DNA of 64,000 nucleotides. Source: Alphaproteobacteria bacterium (GTDB lineage Bacteria > Pseudomonadota > Alphaproteobacteria > Rhodobacterales > Rhodobacteraceae). The translations under genes and the position numbers were made by a program. The stretch covers positions 1-64,000 of the forward strand of contig JAUIIR010000007.1 in the NCBI GenBank assembly GCA_030431485.1. The letters are read 5' to 3'. The notes below the pieces were generated by a model that saw only the letters and a list, made by a program, of their open reading frames with translations, had not been told where the DNA came from and made no database searches. Within the stretch, counting starts at the first letter, position 1. Every line of letters begins with the position of its first letter. This document shows, piece after piece, positions 33,417 to 42,748 of the stretch.

Positions 33417-34609
33417 CCGAAAACCTTCGTCATGAACCCGGTGGACTTACGCTCCGCCGAGTCATCCGCTGCGACTCCATTCAGCAAGGCACGACAGGCT
33501 TTCGCATAGGCCCTTCGCGGATAAAGCTCGGCGACTGTGCGGCCTTTGCGCTGCGCGCGGATCATCTCAGCATCACAGCGCGGCAGTACTGCTGCCAGGT
33601 CGAGTCCAAGCGCCTTGGCGATGTCCGTCACCGAAAGCTGGGCGTCCCTACGCACGTCGCTGAGGACCAAGGACAAATTGAGTTCCGGGTGTTCGTTTCG
33701 CAAATACGCGGCCAGCCGCATAGAGGCGCTGACCCCGGCATAGCCGGCAGGCACTATAAGGACGGCCACATCCAGTGTCTTCAGAATGTCAGGCGTTTGA
33801 AGGATCAGGTTGCGCGGCAGATCGACAATGGTGGTCGAAAACTCATGCTTCATTTGATGCATCATATCCGGCCAAGAGTGGTCGCCCCGATGCACGCCGC
33901 GCTGCAGGTCAGTCGCAAAAGAATAGAGGGCGAGCGTATCGCTCAGATGATCCATCGTGCTATCGAGAAACGTCGCGTCGATCCGGTCGGGAGCATTGAG
34001 CGCGTCGAGAAGTCCCGGTGTCCCGTCACGGTCAAGGTCCAGAGCGACGGACCCGAACTGGACATCGGCATCAATCAGAGCGGTCTTGCGCCCCGCGCGT
34101 TTCGACGATGAGGCCAGATAAGCAAGGTTCGCCGCAAAGGCACTCGCGCCAACGCCACCATTTGTCCCGATCACTCCGATCGTTCGGTGGGTTTGCGCAA
34201 CGGGTGCCGCAACATTTGCGGCAGGAGGCGTCGCCAATTCGAAAGACAGGATTTCTTGGGCAGACACAGGCATCGGGAAATACTCCAACGCCCCGGCCCC
34301 GCGCAAGGCCCTGTAGGTCTGGATGCTGGGATCCTGACCGAACACGAGAACGCTTGTACCACTCTGCCGCAGCCTCGAGACATCGGCACAGGCCCGCTCA
34401 AGCGGCAGATCGAGCTCGGTCAGCACCATCTGGGCACCGGGTGCTTGCTGCGCTGCGCGGGCCGCACCGCTCAGCCCACCTCCAAGCAAGGCCCCGCTTG
34501 GCGCACCCGTTGCGGCGATCACGTCGCGCGCAAGCGCTTCGCCACTCTCGGTGCAAACGAAAGCTGCAAAAGGCAATTCCGATGGTGCCGTGTTCAAGGC
34601 AAATGACAT
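33413..34609 (-). CDS. tadZ: Pilus assembly protein TadZ/CpaE
   Basis: A 398-residue protein: an atypical receiver-like N-terminal domain (about 1-120) followed by a MinD/ParA-like ATPase whose deviant Walker A is GTNGGVGASAFAANLA near residue 148, with TALIDADVQFGS as the second motif. CpaE/TadZ places the pilus machine at the cell pole and recruits other Tad proteins. The ATG at 34609 (MSFALNTAP) is preferred because CAGGGAGAAATC lies upstream; a longer start at 34687 would begin almost inside flp. It is coupled to tadA by a 4-base overlap. Confidence 0.9.
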   Translation of the reverse strand: MSFALNTAPSELPFAAFVCTESGEALARDVIAATGAPSGALLGGGLSGAARAAQQAPGAQMVLTELDLPLERACADVSRLRQSGTSVLVFGQDPSIQTYRALRGAGALEYFPMPVSAQEILSFELATPPAANVAAPVAQTHRTIGVIGTNGGVGASAFAANLAYLASSSKRAGRKTALIDADVQFGSVALDLDRDGTPGLLDALNAPDRIDATFLDSTMDHLSDTLALYSFATDLQRGVHRGDHSWPDMMHQMKHEFSTTIVDLPRNLILQTPDILKTLDVAVLIVPAGYAGVSASMRLAAYLRNEHPELNLSLVLSDVRRDAQLSVTDIAKALGLDLAAVLPRCDAEMIRAQRKGRTVAELYPRRAYAKACRALLNGVAADDSAERKSTGFMTKVFG

Positions 34610-34690
34610 GCGATTTCTCCCTGGTGTTTCGATCTGTGCAGGCGGAGCGGCCGGGCCGTCGAACATGGCCCGGCCCGCTCTGCCCACGCA

Positions 34691-34900
34691 CTAGTTCGTC
34701 GGAGCCGTGATGCCGGCGGATGTCAGCTCGGAGCTGACAGTCGTGAAGCCAGCATTGGTCTGTCCGCCCAGCGTCACAACAGTGCCGACGATGACCGCGC
34801 CGATCAGGGCGGCAAACAGACCATATTCGATGGCCGTAGCGCCGCTCTCGTCTTTGCTAAAGCATTTCAGGCGGGTGATGAGTGGGTTAATTGCGTTCAT
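34691..34900 (-). CDS. flp: Flp family type IVb pilin
   Basis: A 69-residue prepilin. The leader KCFSKDESG is followed by ATAIEYGLFAALIGAVIVG, giving the canonical G/A cleavage site with glutamate and tyrosine at positions 5 and 6 of the mature pilin and a single hydrophobic helix. The mature pilin is about 45 residues. It is the first gene of the tad unit. GAAGGAGCC lies before the ATG. No prepilin peptidase gene (tadV/cpaA) is present in the window, so processing must rely on another locus. Confidence 0.93.
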   Translation of the reverse strand: MNAINPLITRLKCFSKDESGATAIEYGLFAALIGAVIVGTVVTLGGQTNAGFTTVSSELTSAGITAPTN

Positions 34901-35321
34901 GGTTCAGGCTCCTTCGCCAGATTTGGATGTTTGCGTCACTGGTCGGTTTGACCGTTCACAAACAGCAATCTGGAAGAGCGGGCCTTCGCTGAATATCGTT
35001 CAACAGTATGATCTGGGGTCGTATGAGCCCAAGGTCTGACCGGTATCATACCGAAGTATGATGGACTGAACTGAACCTGCCTTTGGGGCAGCGTGGCTTT
35101 TGCCCGGGAACATCAGGATCGCTTAAATGCCAGGTAGCATGAGCAGAGGTTTTCGACCTATAGGTGACGTTTTGTATGCTATTGCGATGCTCCAGTCGGT
35201 TGGCGAAACCCGCCGCTCGCGGCGAGCGCGAGAATAGACCCCCGGAGACTGTTGGCATGCGAATGAAGATTCCGTTGCCGCATTTTTCAAGTGCGCCTGC
35301 TTTTCAAACCTTCAATGTCAA
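34901..35321. other. Gene-free control region upstream of flp
   Basis: This 421-base gap lies between flp and the AraC gene, both on the minus strand. It should carry the flp promoter. It contains a cluster of GTATGA elements (listed separately) and no frame of convincing protein character; a 70-codon minus frame at 35046-35258 is not supported by composition or a ribosome site. Confidence 0.4.
35006..35062. promoter_or_regulatory. GTATGAT repeat cluster upstream of flp
   Basis: GTATGAT occurs at 35006-35012, GTATGAG at 35021-35027, and ATCATAC-CGAA-GTATGAT forms a perfect 7-bp dyad at 35045-35062. Three direct elements and one inverted within 57 bases suggest a multi-site operator, 105-160 bases before flp. 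The regulator is unknown. Confidence 0.4.
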
Positions 35322-36194
35322 TTATGACGCCCGAGCGAGATGATGCTTGGGTGAACACCCAAACTTGCGCGAATAGTCCCGACTGAAATGCGTGGCGCTT
35401 TCGTAGCCAACTTCAAAGCCAGCAGCCGATACAGAAGGCACACCTCGCTCCAACAAAGCGCGCGCCTCAATCATCCGCAGATCCTTTTGATACTGCAGCG
35501 GCGAGGTTCCGGTCACGGACTTGAAGTGCTCGTGAAACGACGACTGGCTCATTCCCGCGATCTGAGCCAGTTCGCCCACGACTAATGGTTTGCGAAAACT
35601 TGCTCTGATCTGATGAATGGATTTCGCGATCCGGCTGGCATGGCTGTCCACTGACAGCAAGTTGCGCAACATGCCGCCGATCGGTGATAAGAGAAGGCGA
35701 TAGTGGATTTCTTTCAGGATCATCGGACCAAGGACCTGAACATCGAGGGGGGCATCCATTAGCTCCAGATAGCGCACAATGGGATCGACCCAAGCAGGAT
35801 CAGTTGCACTCGCGGAGAGTGCTCTGGCGCCATGAACATCGGACACCTTTTCGCCGACGATTTCATAAAGGCTCCGCAGGATACCCAGGTCCAATGACAG
35901 TATGAGCGCGCGGTACGGCGCTTCGGGACTGGCTTGCGTGATCTTAGAGTACACGGGCAAATCATGGCTGACCAGAAGGGCGTCCCCTTCGGACAGAGAT
36001 AGACGATGCGCGCCGACACTCATTTCTTTCCGCCCTTGTAGGATCAGACAAATGACGGGGTTGTAGACGACCGCCTCGAACGCCGTGACTTCCTCGCGCT
36101 CGAAAACATGCGCAGCGGGCAGAACTCTTCGCGAAATCGCAGCTTCCCGGGCTGAAAGCTCTGCTGACAGATGCTGCAGTCTCTCAAACGCCAT
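35322..36194 (-). CDS. AraC family transcriptional regulator (AraC_N type)
   Basis: A 290-residue regulator with an N-terminal AraC_N domain (about 20-175; PVICLILQGRKEMSVGAHRL is typical) and a double helix-turn-helix at about 190-285 (VGELAQIAGMSQSSFHEHFKSVTG, then GYESATHFSRDYSRKFG). Members often sit beside and control oxidoreductase genes and respond to small aldehydes or alcohols. The ATG at 36194 with GAGGAGACG upstream is preferred over an upstream start that would add 28 unrelated residues. It is divergent from an aldo/keto reductase 159 bases away. Confidence 0.88.
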   Translation of the reverse strand: MAFERLQHLSAELSAREAAISRRVLPAAHVFEREEVTAFEAVVYNPVICLILQGRKEMSVGAHRLSLSEGDALLVSHDLPVYSKITQASPEAPYRALILSLDLGILRSLYEIVGEKVSDVHGARALSASATDPAWVDPIVRYLELMDAPLDVQVLGPMILKEIHYRLLLSPIGGMLRNLLSVDSHASRIAKSIHQIRASFRKPLVVGELAQIAGMSQSSFHEHFKSVTGTSPLQYQKDLRMIEARALLERGVPSVSAAGFEVGYESATHFSRDYSRKFGCSPKHHLARAS

Positions 36195-36308
36195 GATCGT
36201 CTCCTCGTATTTATCCCTATCAAGGGTGCCCCGCGAGATCACTCTTTTTCCTGACATCTGTAGGAACAGGCAAAACATCCGGAGAAATTGGCAGGACGGA
36301 CTTTGACC

Positions 36309-36321
36309 AAGCTTCTAGCTT
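36309..36321. promoter_or_regulatory. Small palindrome before the aldo/keto reductase
   Basis: AAGCT-TCT-AGCTT is a perfect 5-3-5 dyad in the AraC/reductase divergent region, directly after TTGACC and before TATCAA, which could be poor promoter boxes 15 bases apart. It might be an operator. Weak evidence. Confidence 0.25.
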
Positions 36322-36353
36322 TTTATCAACAATCTGCATGATCGGAGCTTTGC

Positions 36354-37262
36354 ATGTCTGAACCAGAAAACACCTTTCCGCTTAACTCTGAGACCTCTAT
36401 CCCTGCTGTCGGGTTTGGCACATATCTGATTTCCAACGATGATGCCGAGGCAGCGATCTGTTCTGCGATCACCGCAGGCTACAGGCACATCGACACGGCC
36501 TCGGGCTATGGCAATGAAGAAACCGTCGGCGCTGGTCTCAGGAAAGGGTTGAACGCCCATGGGCTATCGCGCGCAGATATATTTGTGACAGCCAAGCTAT
36601 GGCCCGGAAACCCCGCTTGGGGCGAAGCACCCAAAACCGGCGCGCAAACGATTGAGGAATGCAATGCAAGCCTGTCGCGTCTGGGACTGGATTATGTTGA
36701 CCTGTATCTCATCCATGCTCCGTATGGTGGCGACATGCGGTTGGAACAATGGCGTGCCCTCTTGAGCCTGCAGGCCAGTGGCAAAGCCCGTTCCGTAGGC
36801 GTAAGCAACTTCAATGAAAGCCATCTTGATGAGATTGCTGCAGCTGGCTTGCCGATGCCCGATGCCAATCAGATCGAGTTGCACCCTTGGTCGCAGAAGC
36901 CTAGCCTACTTGCCCATATGGCCAAGCACGACATTGCACCGATTGCTTACAGCAGTCTTGTCCCGCTTTCCACGTGGCGCACGGAGCCCGGCCAGGACAG
37001 TGCCAAAACCGACGAGATGAGGGCAGACGGCGCAAACTTCAAAGGCATGGCCGCCAAATACGGCGTGTCCGAGGCACAGCTTTTACTGCGGTGGGGCGTG
37101 CAAAATGGTTATGCCGTTCTTCCAAAAAGCCTGAACGCGGATCGGATGCGTGATAACATCAATCTGTTCTCTTTTTCCATTGACGAGTCGGACATGGCGC
37201 AGATGTCTACGATGGACCGCGGCGATGGCGTAGCTTGGGCATCAGGTGACCCTAGCAAATAA
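36354..37262 (+). CDS. Aldo/keto reductase
   Basis: A 302-residue NADPH-dependent reductase of the AKR fold. The catalytic tetrad is visible: Asp in HIDTASGYGNEE (about 47) with Tyr at 52, Lys in VTAKLWP (about 80) and His in DLYLIHAPYG (about 119). The cofactor end KSLNADRMRDNI is near residue 261. Such enzymes reduce aldehydes, ketones or 2-oxo acids (the family includes 2,5-diketo-gluconate reductases). It is divergent from the AraC regulator, which probably controls it. Physiological substrate unknown. Confidence 0.9.
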   Translation: MSEPENTFPLNSETSIPAVGFGTYLISNDDAEAAICSAITAGYRHIDTASGYGNEETVGAGLRKGLNAHGLSRADIFVTAKLWPGNPAWGEAPKTGAQTIEECNASLSRLGLDYVDLYLIHAPYGGDMRLEQWRALLSLQASGKARSVGVSNFNESHLDEIAAAGLPMPDANQIELHPWSQKPSLLAHMAKHDIAPIAYSSLVPLSTWRTEPGQDSAKTDEMRADGANFKGMAAKYGVSEAQLLLRWGVQNGYAVLPKSLNADRMRDNINLFSFSIDESDMAQMSTMDRGDGVAWASGDPSK

Positions 37263-37322
37263 CGGCAGACAATCTTGCAATAAGACCCCGACTGCAGGCT
37301 GCGTGATGCTGGAAAACTACGC

Positions 37323-37347
37323 ATGGCGCTCACACAAATCGCGCCAT
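37323..37347. terminator. Hairpin between convergent genes (candidate terminator)
   Basis: ATGGCGC and GCGCCAT form a 7-bp stem with an 11-base loop in the 192-base gap between the convergent reductase and aminotransferase genes. A second palindrome, CCGTCATGACGG, lies at 37373-37384. No T-tract follows either, so termination is a guess. Confidence 0.35.
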
Positions 37348-37454
37348 AGTAGTGGTCTATCCCGCAACCTGGCCGTCATGACGGGAGGGCGTCTGTGACC
37401 TGTCAAGGAAAGCGAATGAGTACGCTCGGCACTTCAGCGGTCTTTCTCGGGGAT

Positions 37455-38777
37455 TCAGGTAAAAACGTTTTCACAAGCGGTCGCGAGTTTATCAACCACT
37501 TCGCCGATTTGTTCGTCGCTTATGATAAACGGTGGCGCAAGCAGCACGTGGTCGCCAACATTACCATCGCGGGTGCCGCGCATCGGATAACAAATTAGAC
37601 CAGCTTCAAAGGCTGCCTTCTTGAAACGGCCAGCCACATTCTGAGCTGGCTCAAACGGCGTCTTGGTTTCTCGCTCTGAAACAAACTCTATCCCACGGAA
37701 AAGACCTCTGCCGCGTATATCGCCGACATGTGTATGCTGACCGAAGCGTTCAGACAAAGCTTTTGATAGTTTTTCGCCCTGTTCCTGCACCTTAGGGATC
37801 AAACCGCGCCCCAAAATTGCTTTTAAAACTGCCAACGAGGTTGCGCAGGCAACCGGGTGACCCAAGTACGTATGGCCGTGTTGAAAGAAGCCGGTACCAT
37901 TCGAGATCGCATCATAGATCCGATCCGTACACAGCATGGCGCCAATTGGCTGATAGCCGGCACCCAACCCTTTTGCGATACAAAGGATATCTGGAGTCAC
38001 ATTGTCCACATCGCAAGCGAACAATTGGCCCACGCGCGCCATACCGCACATGACTTCGTCAAGGATGAGCAAAACGCCATATTGATCGCAGATTTCCCGA
38101 ACACGTTGGAAATAGCCATCTACTGCTGGAACCGCGCCCATAGTGGCTCCGACAACAGGTTCGGCGACAAAGGCGATGACGCTGTCGTGGCCAAGCCGCA
38201 AAATCTCGTCTTCAAGTTCTTGGGCAACTCGCTGCCCATACGCAAACGGTGTCTCACCGATTGCCCGGTCGACATACTCGTAACAGGGCGCAATGTGCGA
38301 AACATCCATCAGGATCGGTTCGAACTGCGCGCGCCGCCACGCGTTGCCGCCGGTCGCGAGCGCGCCGAGCGTATTGCCGTGATAGCTTTGTCGACGCGCA
38401 ATCACATGGCGCCGCTGTGGCTGGCCGATTTCTAAAAAATACTGCCGCGCTAGTTTCAAGGCCGCTTCCACAGCCTCGGACCCACCCGAAACAAGGTAGA
38501 CACGATCCAAATCTCCCGGGGCATGTTCGATCAAAAGGTCTGCCAACGCCTCGGCGGGATCGCTCGTGAAGAACCCTGTATGCGCATAGGCGAGGCTTTC
38601 CGCCTGGTCCTTTATCGCCTGAACAATCTCGGGATCGCCATGCCCAAGACACGAGACCGCAGCACCTCCCGAGCCGTCGAAATACTGTTTTCCGGCGCTA
38701 TCATAGAGATAGCATCCATCCCCGCGGACCGCTTTTACCGGAGGCGCGAGGTTGTGACGTGGGAAGACATGGCTCAT
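37455..38777 (-). CDS. Class III pyridoxal-phosphate aminotransferase
   Basis: A 440-residue omega-amino acid type transaminase. The family motifs are in order: SGGSEAVEAALKLARQYF near residue 97 (PLP phosphate), YHGNTLGALATGGN near 131, FVAEPVVGATMGAVP near 205, LILDEVMCGMARVG near 236 (Asp binding the ring nitrogen) and the Schiff-base lysine in CIAKGLGAGYQPIGAM near 268. It transfers amino groups from an amine or beta/omega-amino acid to pyruvate or 2-oxoglutarate. It is divergent from a TAXI TRAP system, so the imported compound might be an amine donor. A taurine- or beta-alanine-type role is possible but not shown. Confidence 0.9.
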   Translation of the reverse strand: MSHVFPRHNLAPPVKAVRGDGCYLYDSAGKQYFDGSGGAAVSCLGHGDPEIVQAIKDQAESLAYAHTGFFTSDPAEALADLLIEHAPGDLDRVYLVSGGSEAVEAALKLARQYFLEIGQPQRRHVIARRQSYHGNTLGALATGGNAWRRAQFEPILMDVSHIAPCYEYVDRAIGETPFAYGQRVAQELEDEILRLGHDSVIAFVAEPVVGATMGAVPAVDGYFQRVREICDQYGVLLILDEVMCGMARVGQLFACDVDNVTPDILCIAKGLGAGYQPIGAMLCTDRIYDAISNGTGFFQHGHTYLGHPVACATSLAVLKAILGRGLIPKVQEQGEKLSKALSERFGQHTHVGDIRGRGLFRGIEFVSERETKTPFEPAQNVAGRFKKAAFEAGLICYPMRGTRDGNVGDHVLLAPPFIISDEQIGEVVDKLATACENVFT

Positions 38778-39042
38778 GGAAAGTACCGCTCAAGCTTGGC
38801 TGGATGGGTCATCTTCCTAAACACCAACTTGTTCAAGAAAAAACAAGCGGGGCATCTTGTTTCAGCGATTTAATAGCTTCCGGAGGCTGGCCCCTTGGAC
38901 GCGAATCGCGTTTTATGCCGTCAGAAACGTGCAAAAAGACATGCAATCAAAGCACTTAGGTATGCGCGATGTCAGATGATCATGCATCAAACGCGTTTCC
39001 TTATGACTGAGCCCCGGCTCATCTACTAACTGGGAGATTACA

Positions 39043-40014
39043 ATGACCATTAAAAAAATCGCGGCGGGCCTCGTCGCCGCAGCCTCTATTACTTTCGGCG
39101 GCGCTGCCTTTGCTCAGGATCAGCAGTTCATCTCGATCGGGACCGGCGGCGTCACGGGTGTCTATTATCCAACCGGCGGTGCGATCTGCCGTTTGGTGAA
39201 CCGTGACCGCAAGGAACATGGCATTCGCTGCGCCGTGGAATCCACCGGTGGTTCCGTCTACAACATCAACACAATTAAGGCAGGCGAGCTTGAGTTCGGT
39301 GTGGCGCAATCCGACTGGCAGTATCACGCCTTTAATGGCACCTCACGTTTTGCCGACAATCCGTTCCCGGAAATCCGCGCGATGTTCTCGGTCCATCCGG
39401 AACCGTTCACCCTGCTGGTGCGCGGCGACAGCGGCATCACGTCATTTGAAGAACTCAAGGGCAAGCGCGTGAACGTCGGCAATCCCGGCTCCGGTCAGCG
39501 CGCGACGATGGAAGTCGTGATGGAGGCCTTTGGTATCGGGATGGACGATTTCGCACTCGCAACCGAATACAAGGGTTCGGAAATGGCCAAGCAGATCTGC
39601 GACGACAACATCGACGCGATGATCTATACTGTCGGTCACCCTGCAGCGGCGATCCAGGAAGCGACCACAACCTGTGACGTGAAACTCGTGTCCGTTGTTG
39701 GCGAGCCGATCGACAAGCTGGTGGCGGACAACCCGTTCTACCGCGTGGCAACGATTCCGGGCGGCATGTATGCGGGCAATGACGAGGCAGTTACCACCTT
39801 TGGCGTGGGCGCGACCTTCGTCACGAAGGAAAGCATCCCGGAAGAGACCGCGTATATCGTGGCCAAAGCCGTCATGTCGAACCTTGACGATTTCCGCGGC
39901 CTGCACCCAGCCTTTGCAAATCTTGATGCGGCTCAGATGGTCAGCGATGGACTGTCGGCCCCTCTGCACCCGGGCGCAGAGCGCGCATACAAAGAGCTTG
40001 GCCTCATCGACTAA
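39043..40014 (+). CDS. TAXI family TRAP transporter substrate-binding protein
   Basis: A 323-residue periplasmic receptor. Signal peptide at residues 1-24 (AAASITFGGAAFA), then FISIGTGGVTGVYYPTGGAIC, the hallmark of TAXI receptors, and further FEELKGKRVNVGNPGSGQR near residue 137. It supplies ligand, usually a C4-C5 dicarboxylate or amino acid, to the fused permease encoded next. GGGAGA lies upstream of the ATG. A strong hairpin follows. The cysteines at about 49, 65, 187 and 210 could form disulfides. Confidence 0.93.
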   Translation: MTIKKIAAGLVAAASITFGGAAFAQDQQFISIGTGGVTGVYYPTGGAICRLVNRDRKEHGIRCAVESTGGSVYNINTIKAGELEFGVAQSDWQYHAFNGTSRFADNPFPEIRAMFSVHPEPFTLLVRGDSGITSFEELKGKRVNVGNPGSGQRATMEVVMEAFGIGMDDFALATEYKGSEMAKQICDDNIDAMIYTVGHPAAAIQEATTTCDVKLVSVVGEPIDKLVADNPFYRVATIPGGMYAGNDEAVTTFGVGATFVTKESIPEETAYIVAKAVMSNLDDFRGLHPAFANLDAAQMVSDGLSAPLHPGAERAYKELGLID

Positions 40015-40042
40015 AGCGCGTCTTGTGACGATCTGAGATATC

Positions 40043-40074
40043 AACGCCGGCGCATCGTTTGGTGCGCCGGCGTT
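40043..40074 (+). terminator. Hairpin between TAXI receptor and permease genes
   Basis: AACGCCGGCGCA, loop TCGTTTGG, TGCGCCGGCGTT is a perfect 12-bp stem followed by TT, 29 bases after the receptor stop. It is a good intrinsic terminator shape with partial read-through expected, which would keep the receptor in excess over the permease. Confidence 0.8.
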
Positions 40075-40118
40075 TTACCTGAAAACGACGCAAAAAACGC
40101 GCAGCAGGGGGACAACGC

Positions 40119-42737
40119 ATGAGTGAAACACGTACCGCCGATGACATGGTGGCCGAGGCCGATACAGGTGCCCGTCAGGCTGGACCATTTGCCAACACAC
40201 TGATCTTTGCGCTGTGCATCGCGTGGTCCCTGTTTCAGCTCTACATCGCCTCCAAGTTGCCAGGAATTCTGGCGCAGGCTATGGGTGTCGGCATCTTCGC
40301 CAATATCGTGGCGCAGGCGCGGTTCGTGCATCTGGCTTTTGCGATTGCCCTTGCGACACTGGCCTTTCCGATGTTCGGTCATCGCAGCCGCATCCCCCTC
40401 TACGACTGGGTGCTGATGATTGCAGGCGTCGCGGCCTGTCTTTACCTCGTCATTTTCCGATTCGAGATTGCGGACCGGCCAGGTCTTTGGAGTACATCTG
40501 ACATTGTAATGTCAGCCATCGGGATGACGGTTCTGATGATCGCGGTTTTCCGGTCGTTGGGCCTGCCGCTGGTCATTATCGCCTCGCTGTTCCTCGCGCT
40601 TGCCTTCTTTGGCGGTTATTCGCAATGGATCGGCAGCATCACAAATTACGGTGGTTCGTCTTTCAGCAAAGCGATGGGCCATTACTGGATGCAGACCGAG
40701 GGCGTCTTCGGCGTGGCGCTGGGTGTGTCCACATCCATGATCTTTCTCTTCGTTCTGTTCGGCGCGCTGCTTGAAAAGGCGGGCGGCGGAAACTGGTTCA
40801 TCAAGGTGGCGATTTCCTTGCTGGGCACCCTGCGCGGCGGGCCTGCAAAGGCGGCAGTGTTGTCGTCGATGATGACCGGTATGATCTCGGGTTCCTCAAT
40901 CGCCAACACTGTCACCACGGGGACGTTCACCATCCCACTGATGAAGCGCATTGGCTTTTCGTCTGAGAAGGCAGGAGCGGTCGAGGTGGCGTCGTCGACC
41001 AACGGTCAGCTGACCCCACCCGTCATGGGCGCGGCGGCATTCCTGATGGTCGAATATGTGAACATCCCGTACATTGAGGTGATCAAGCACGCCTTCCTGC
41101 CAGCGGTGATTTCCTACATCGCGCTTTTGTACATTGTGCATCTGGAAAGCCTGAAGCTTCGCCTGGAAGGGTTGAAGAAGCCCGGTCGACATATCGGCAT
41201 CATGATGATCCTGATCCTGTTCCTCACCGGCTTTCTTGGTATGGCGGCGATCACTTTCCTTGTGATTGCGTTCCGATCCGCGCTGGAGCCAATAATGCCC
41301 GGCGCGACGGTCTACCCGGCACTTGTGCTGTTGCTGATCGCTTACTTGGCTTTGGTCTATGTCGCCTCGCGGTTTCCGGACCTCGTGGTGGACGATCCGA
41401 ATGCCAAGGCAGTGTCTGCACCGCGTCTGACACCGACCTTTTTCGGCGGTGCCTATTTCGCGCTTCCGATCTTTGTTCTCGTCTGGAATCTCATGGTTCG
41501 GACCGAGCATCTTGACCGATTGTCCCCCGCACTTTCGGCCTTCTGGGCAACCATGGCGATGATCATCGTCGCCGTGACCCACCGTCCGCTGAAGGCGATG
41601 TTCCGGGGAGAGTCGGACTTGGCCAATCAGCTAGTGGCAGGTGTATCCGAGTTCATTGCCGGTTTGGAAAGCGGTGCGCGGAATATGATCGGCATTGGTG
41701 TAGCCACCGGTGCAGCTGGCATCATCGTGGGCACCATCTCTCTGACCGGGGCACACCAGATCATTGGCCAGGTGATCGAAGTGATCTCTGGCGGCAATCT
41801 GATCATCCTGCTGGTGCTCGTCGCCGTCCTGTCTCTGATCCTTGGCATGGGTCTGCCAACCACGGCCAACTACATCGTGGTATCCTCTTTGATGGCGCCG
41901 GTGATCGTGTCGGTGGGCGCACAATCGGGTCTGATCGTGCCTTTGATCGCAGTACATATGTTTGTGTTCTATTTCGGCATTCTTGCCGATGACACGCCTC
42001 CCGTGGGGCTGGCAGCCTATGCGGCCGCAGCGATTTCACGCGGCGATCCGATTAAGACCGGCGTCCAGGGCTTTGCCTATGACATCCGCACTGCGCTGTT
42101 GCCCTTCATGTTCATTTTCAACACCGATCTTTTGCTGATCGATGTAGGTCCGGTGAAAGCAGTGTTCGTGTTCATCATTGCACTCATCGCCATGCTGACA
42201 TTCGCGGCGGTGACCCAAGGTTACTTCATCGCGAAGAACCGCAAATGGGAGGCCGTGGTCATGATGTTGGTGGTCTTTATGCTGTTCCGACCTGATTTCT
42301 TTTTGGATCAGTGGGAGGAACGCTACGTGGACTACACCGGCCCCGCCGCCTTGACGGCCATTGAAAGCGTCCCGGTCGGCACAGATGTGCGGTTAACCGT
42401 GTCTGCCCCTGACTTCGATACCGGTATCGTCGGCACCAAGACCATCGTCATCACACCCGAAGCCGAAGGCGGTGGGCTTGACCGGCTGGACGCCTTTGGC
42501 CTGACGGTCATGGAAGAGGGCGACATACTGCTGCTAGACGAACCTTTCCCGGGCACGCCGTTCTTTGAAAGCCTTGCCAACGAATACGACTTCTACGGAG
42601 ACGCCCCCGCGCAGATCGTGATGGCGCAGGTCGAGAACGACAGGATGCCGAAAGAGGTCTTCTTAATCCCTGCGCTGATCCTGCTTCTGATCATTGTCGC
42701 TCTGCAAAGCCGCCGTATGACACAACCGCCTTTCTGA
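40119..42737 (+). CDS. TRAP transporter fused permease (4TM/12TM) with DUF3394 tail
   Basis: An 872-residue inner-membrane protein combining DctQ-like (about 25-150) and DctM-like (about 160-720) parts in one chain. SGSSIANTVTTGTFTIPLMKR near residue 252 and GMGLPTTANYIVVSSLMAPV near 573 are DctM-type motifs. Residues about 735-860 form a soluble domain with alternating beta-type sequence, the DUF3394 tail seen on TAXI-type fused permeases, closed by a last helix (LIPALILLLIIVALQ). It is coupled by sodium or proton gradient to uptake of the receptor's ligand. A GGGGG-rich ribosome site precedes the ATG. Confidence 0.92.
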   Translation: MSETRTADDMVAEADTGARQAGPFANTLIFALCIAWSLFQLYIASKLPGILAQAMGVGIFANIVAQARFVHLAFAIALATLAFPMFGHRSRIPLYDWVLMIAGVAACLYLVIFRFEIADRPGLWSTSDIVMSAIGMTVLMIAVFRSLGLPLVIIASLFLALAFFGGYSQWIGSITNYGGSSFSKAMGHYWMQTEGVFGVALGVSTSMIFLFVLFGALLEKAGGGNWFIKVAISLLGTLRGGPAKAAVLSSMMTGMISGSSIANTVTTGTFTIPLMKRIGFSSEKAGAVEVASSTNGQLTPPVMGAAAFLMVEYVNIPYIEVIKHAFLPAVISYIALLYIVHLESLKLRLEGLKKPGRHIGIMMILILFLTGFLGMAAITFLVIAFRSALEPIMPGATVYPALVLLLIAYLALVYVASRFPDLVVDDPNAKAVSAPRLTPTFFGGAYFALPIFVLVWNLMVRTEHLDRLSPALSAFWATMAMIIVAVTHRPLKAMFRGESDLANQLVAGVSEFIAGLESGARNMIGIGVATGAAGIIVGTISLTGAHQIIGQVIEVISGGNLIILLVLVAVLSLILGMGLPTTANYIVVSSLMAPVIVSVGAQSGLIVPLIAVHMFVFYFGILADDTPPVGLAAYAAAAISRGDPIKTGVQGFAYDIRTALLPFMFIFNTDLLLIDVGPVKAVFVFIIALIAMLTFAAVTQGYFIAKNRKWEAVVMMLVVFMLFRPDFFLDQWEERYVDYTGPAALTAIESVPVGTDVRLTVSAPDFDTGIVGTKTIVITPEAEGGGLDRLDAFGLTVMEEGDILLLDEPFPGTPFFESLANEYDFYGDAPAQIVMAQVENDRMPKEVFLIPALILLLIIVALQSRRMTQPPF

Positions 42738-42748
42738 GGAGCGCCGAC

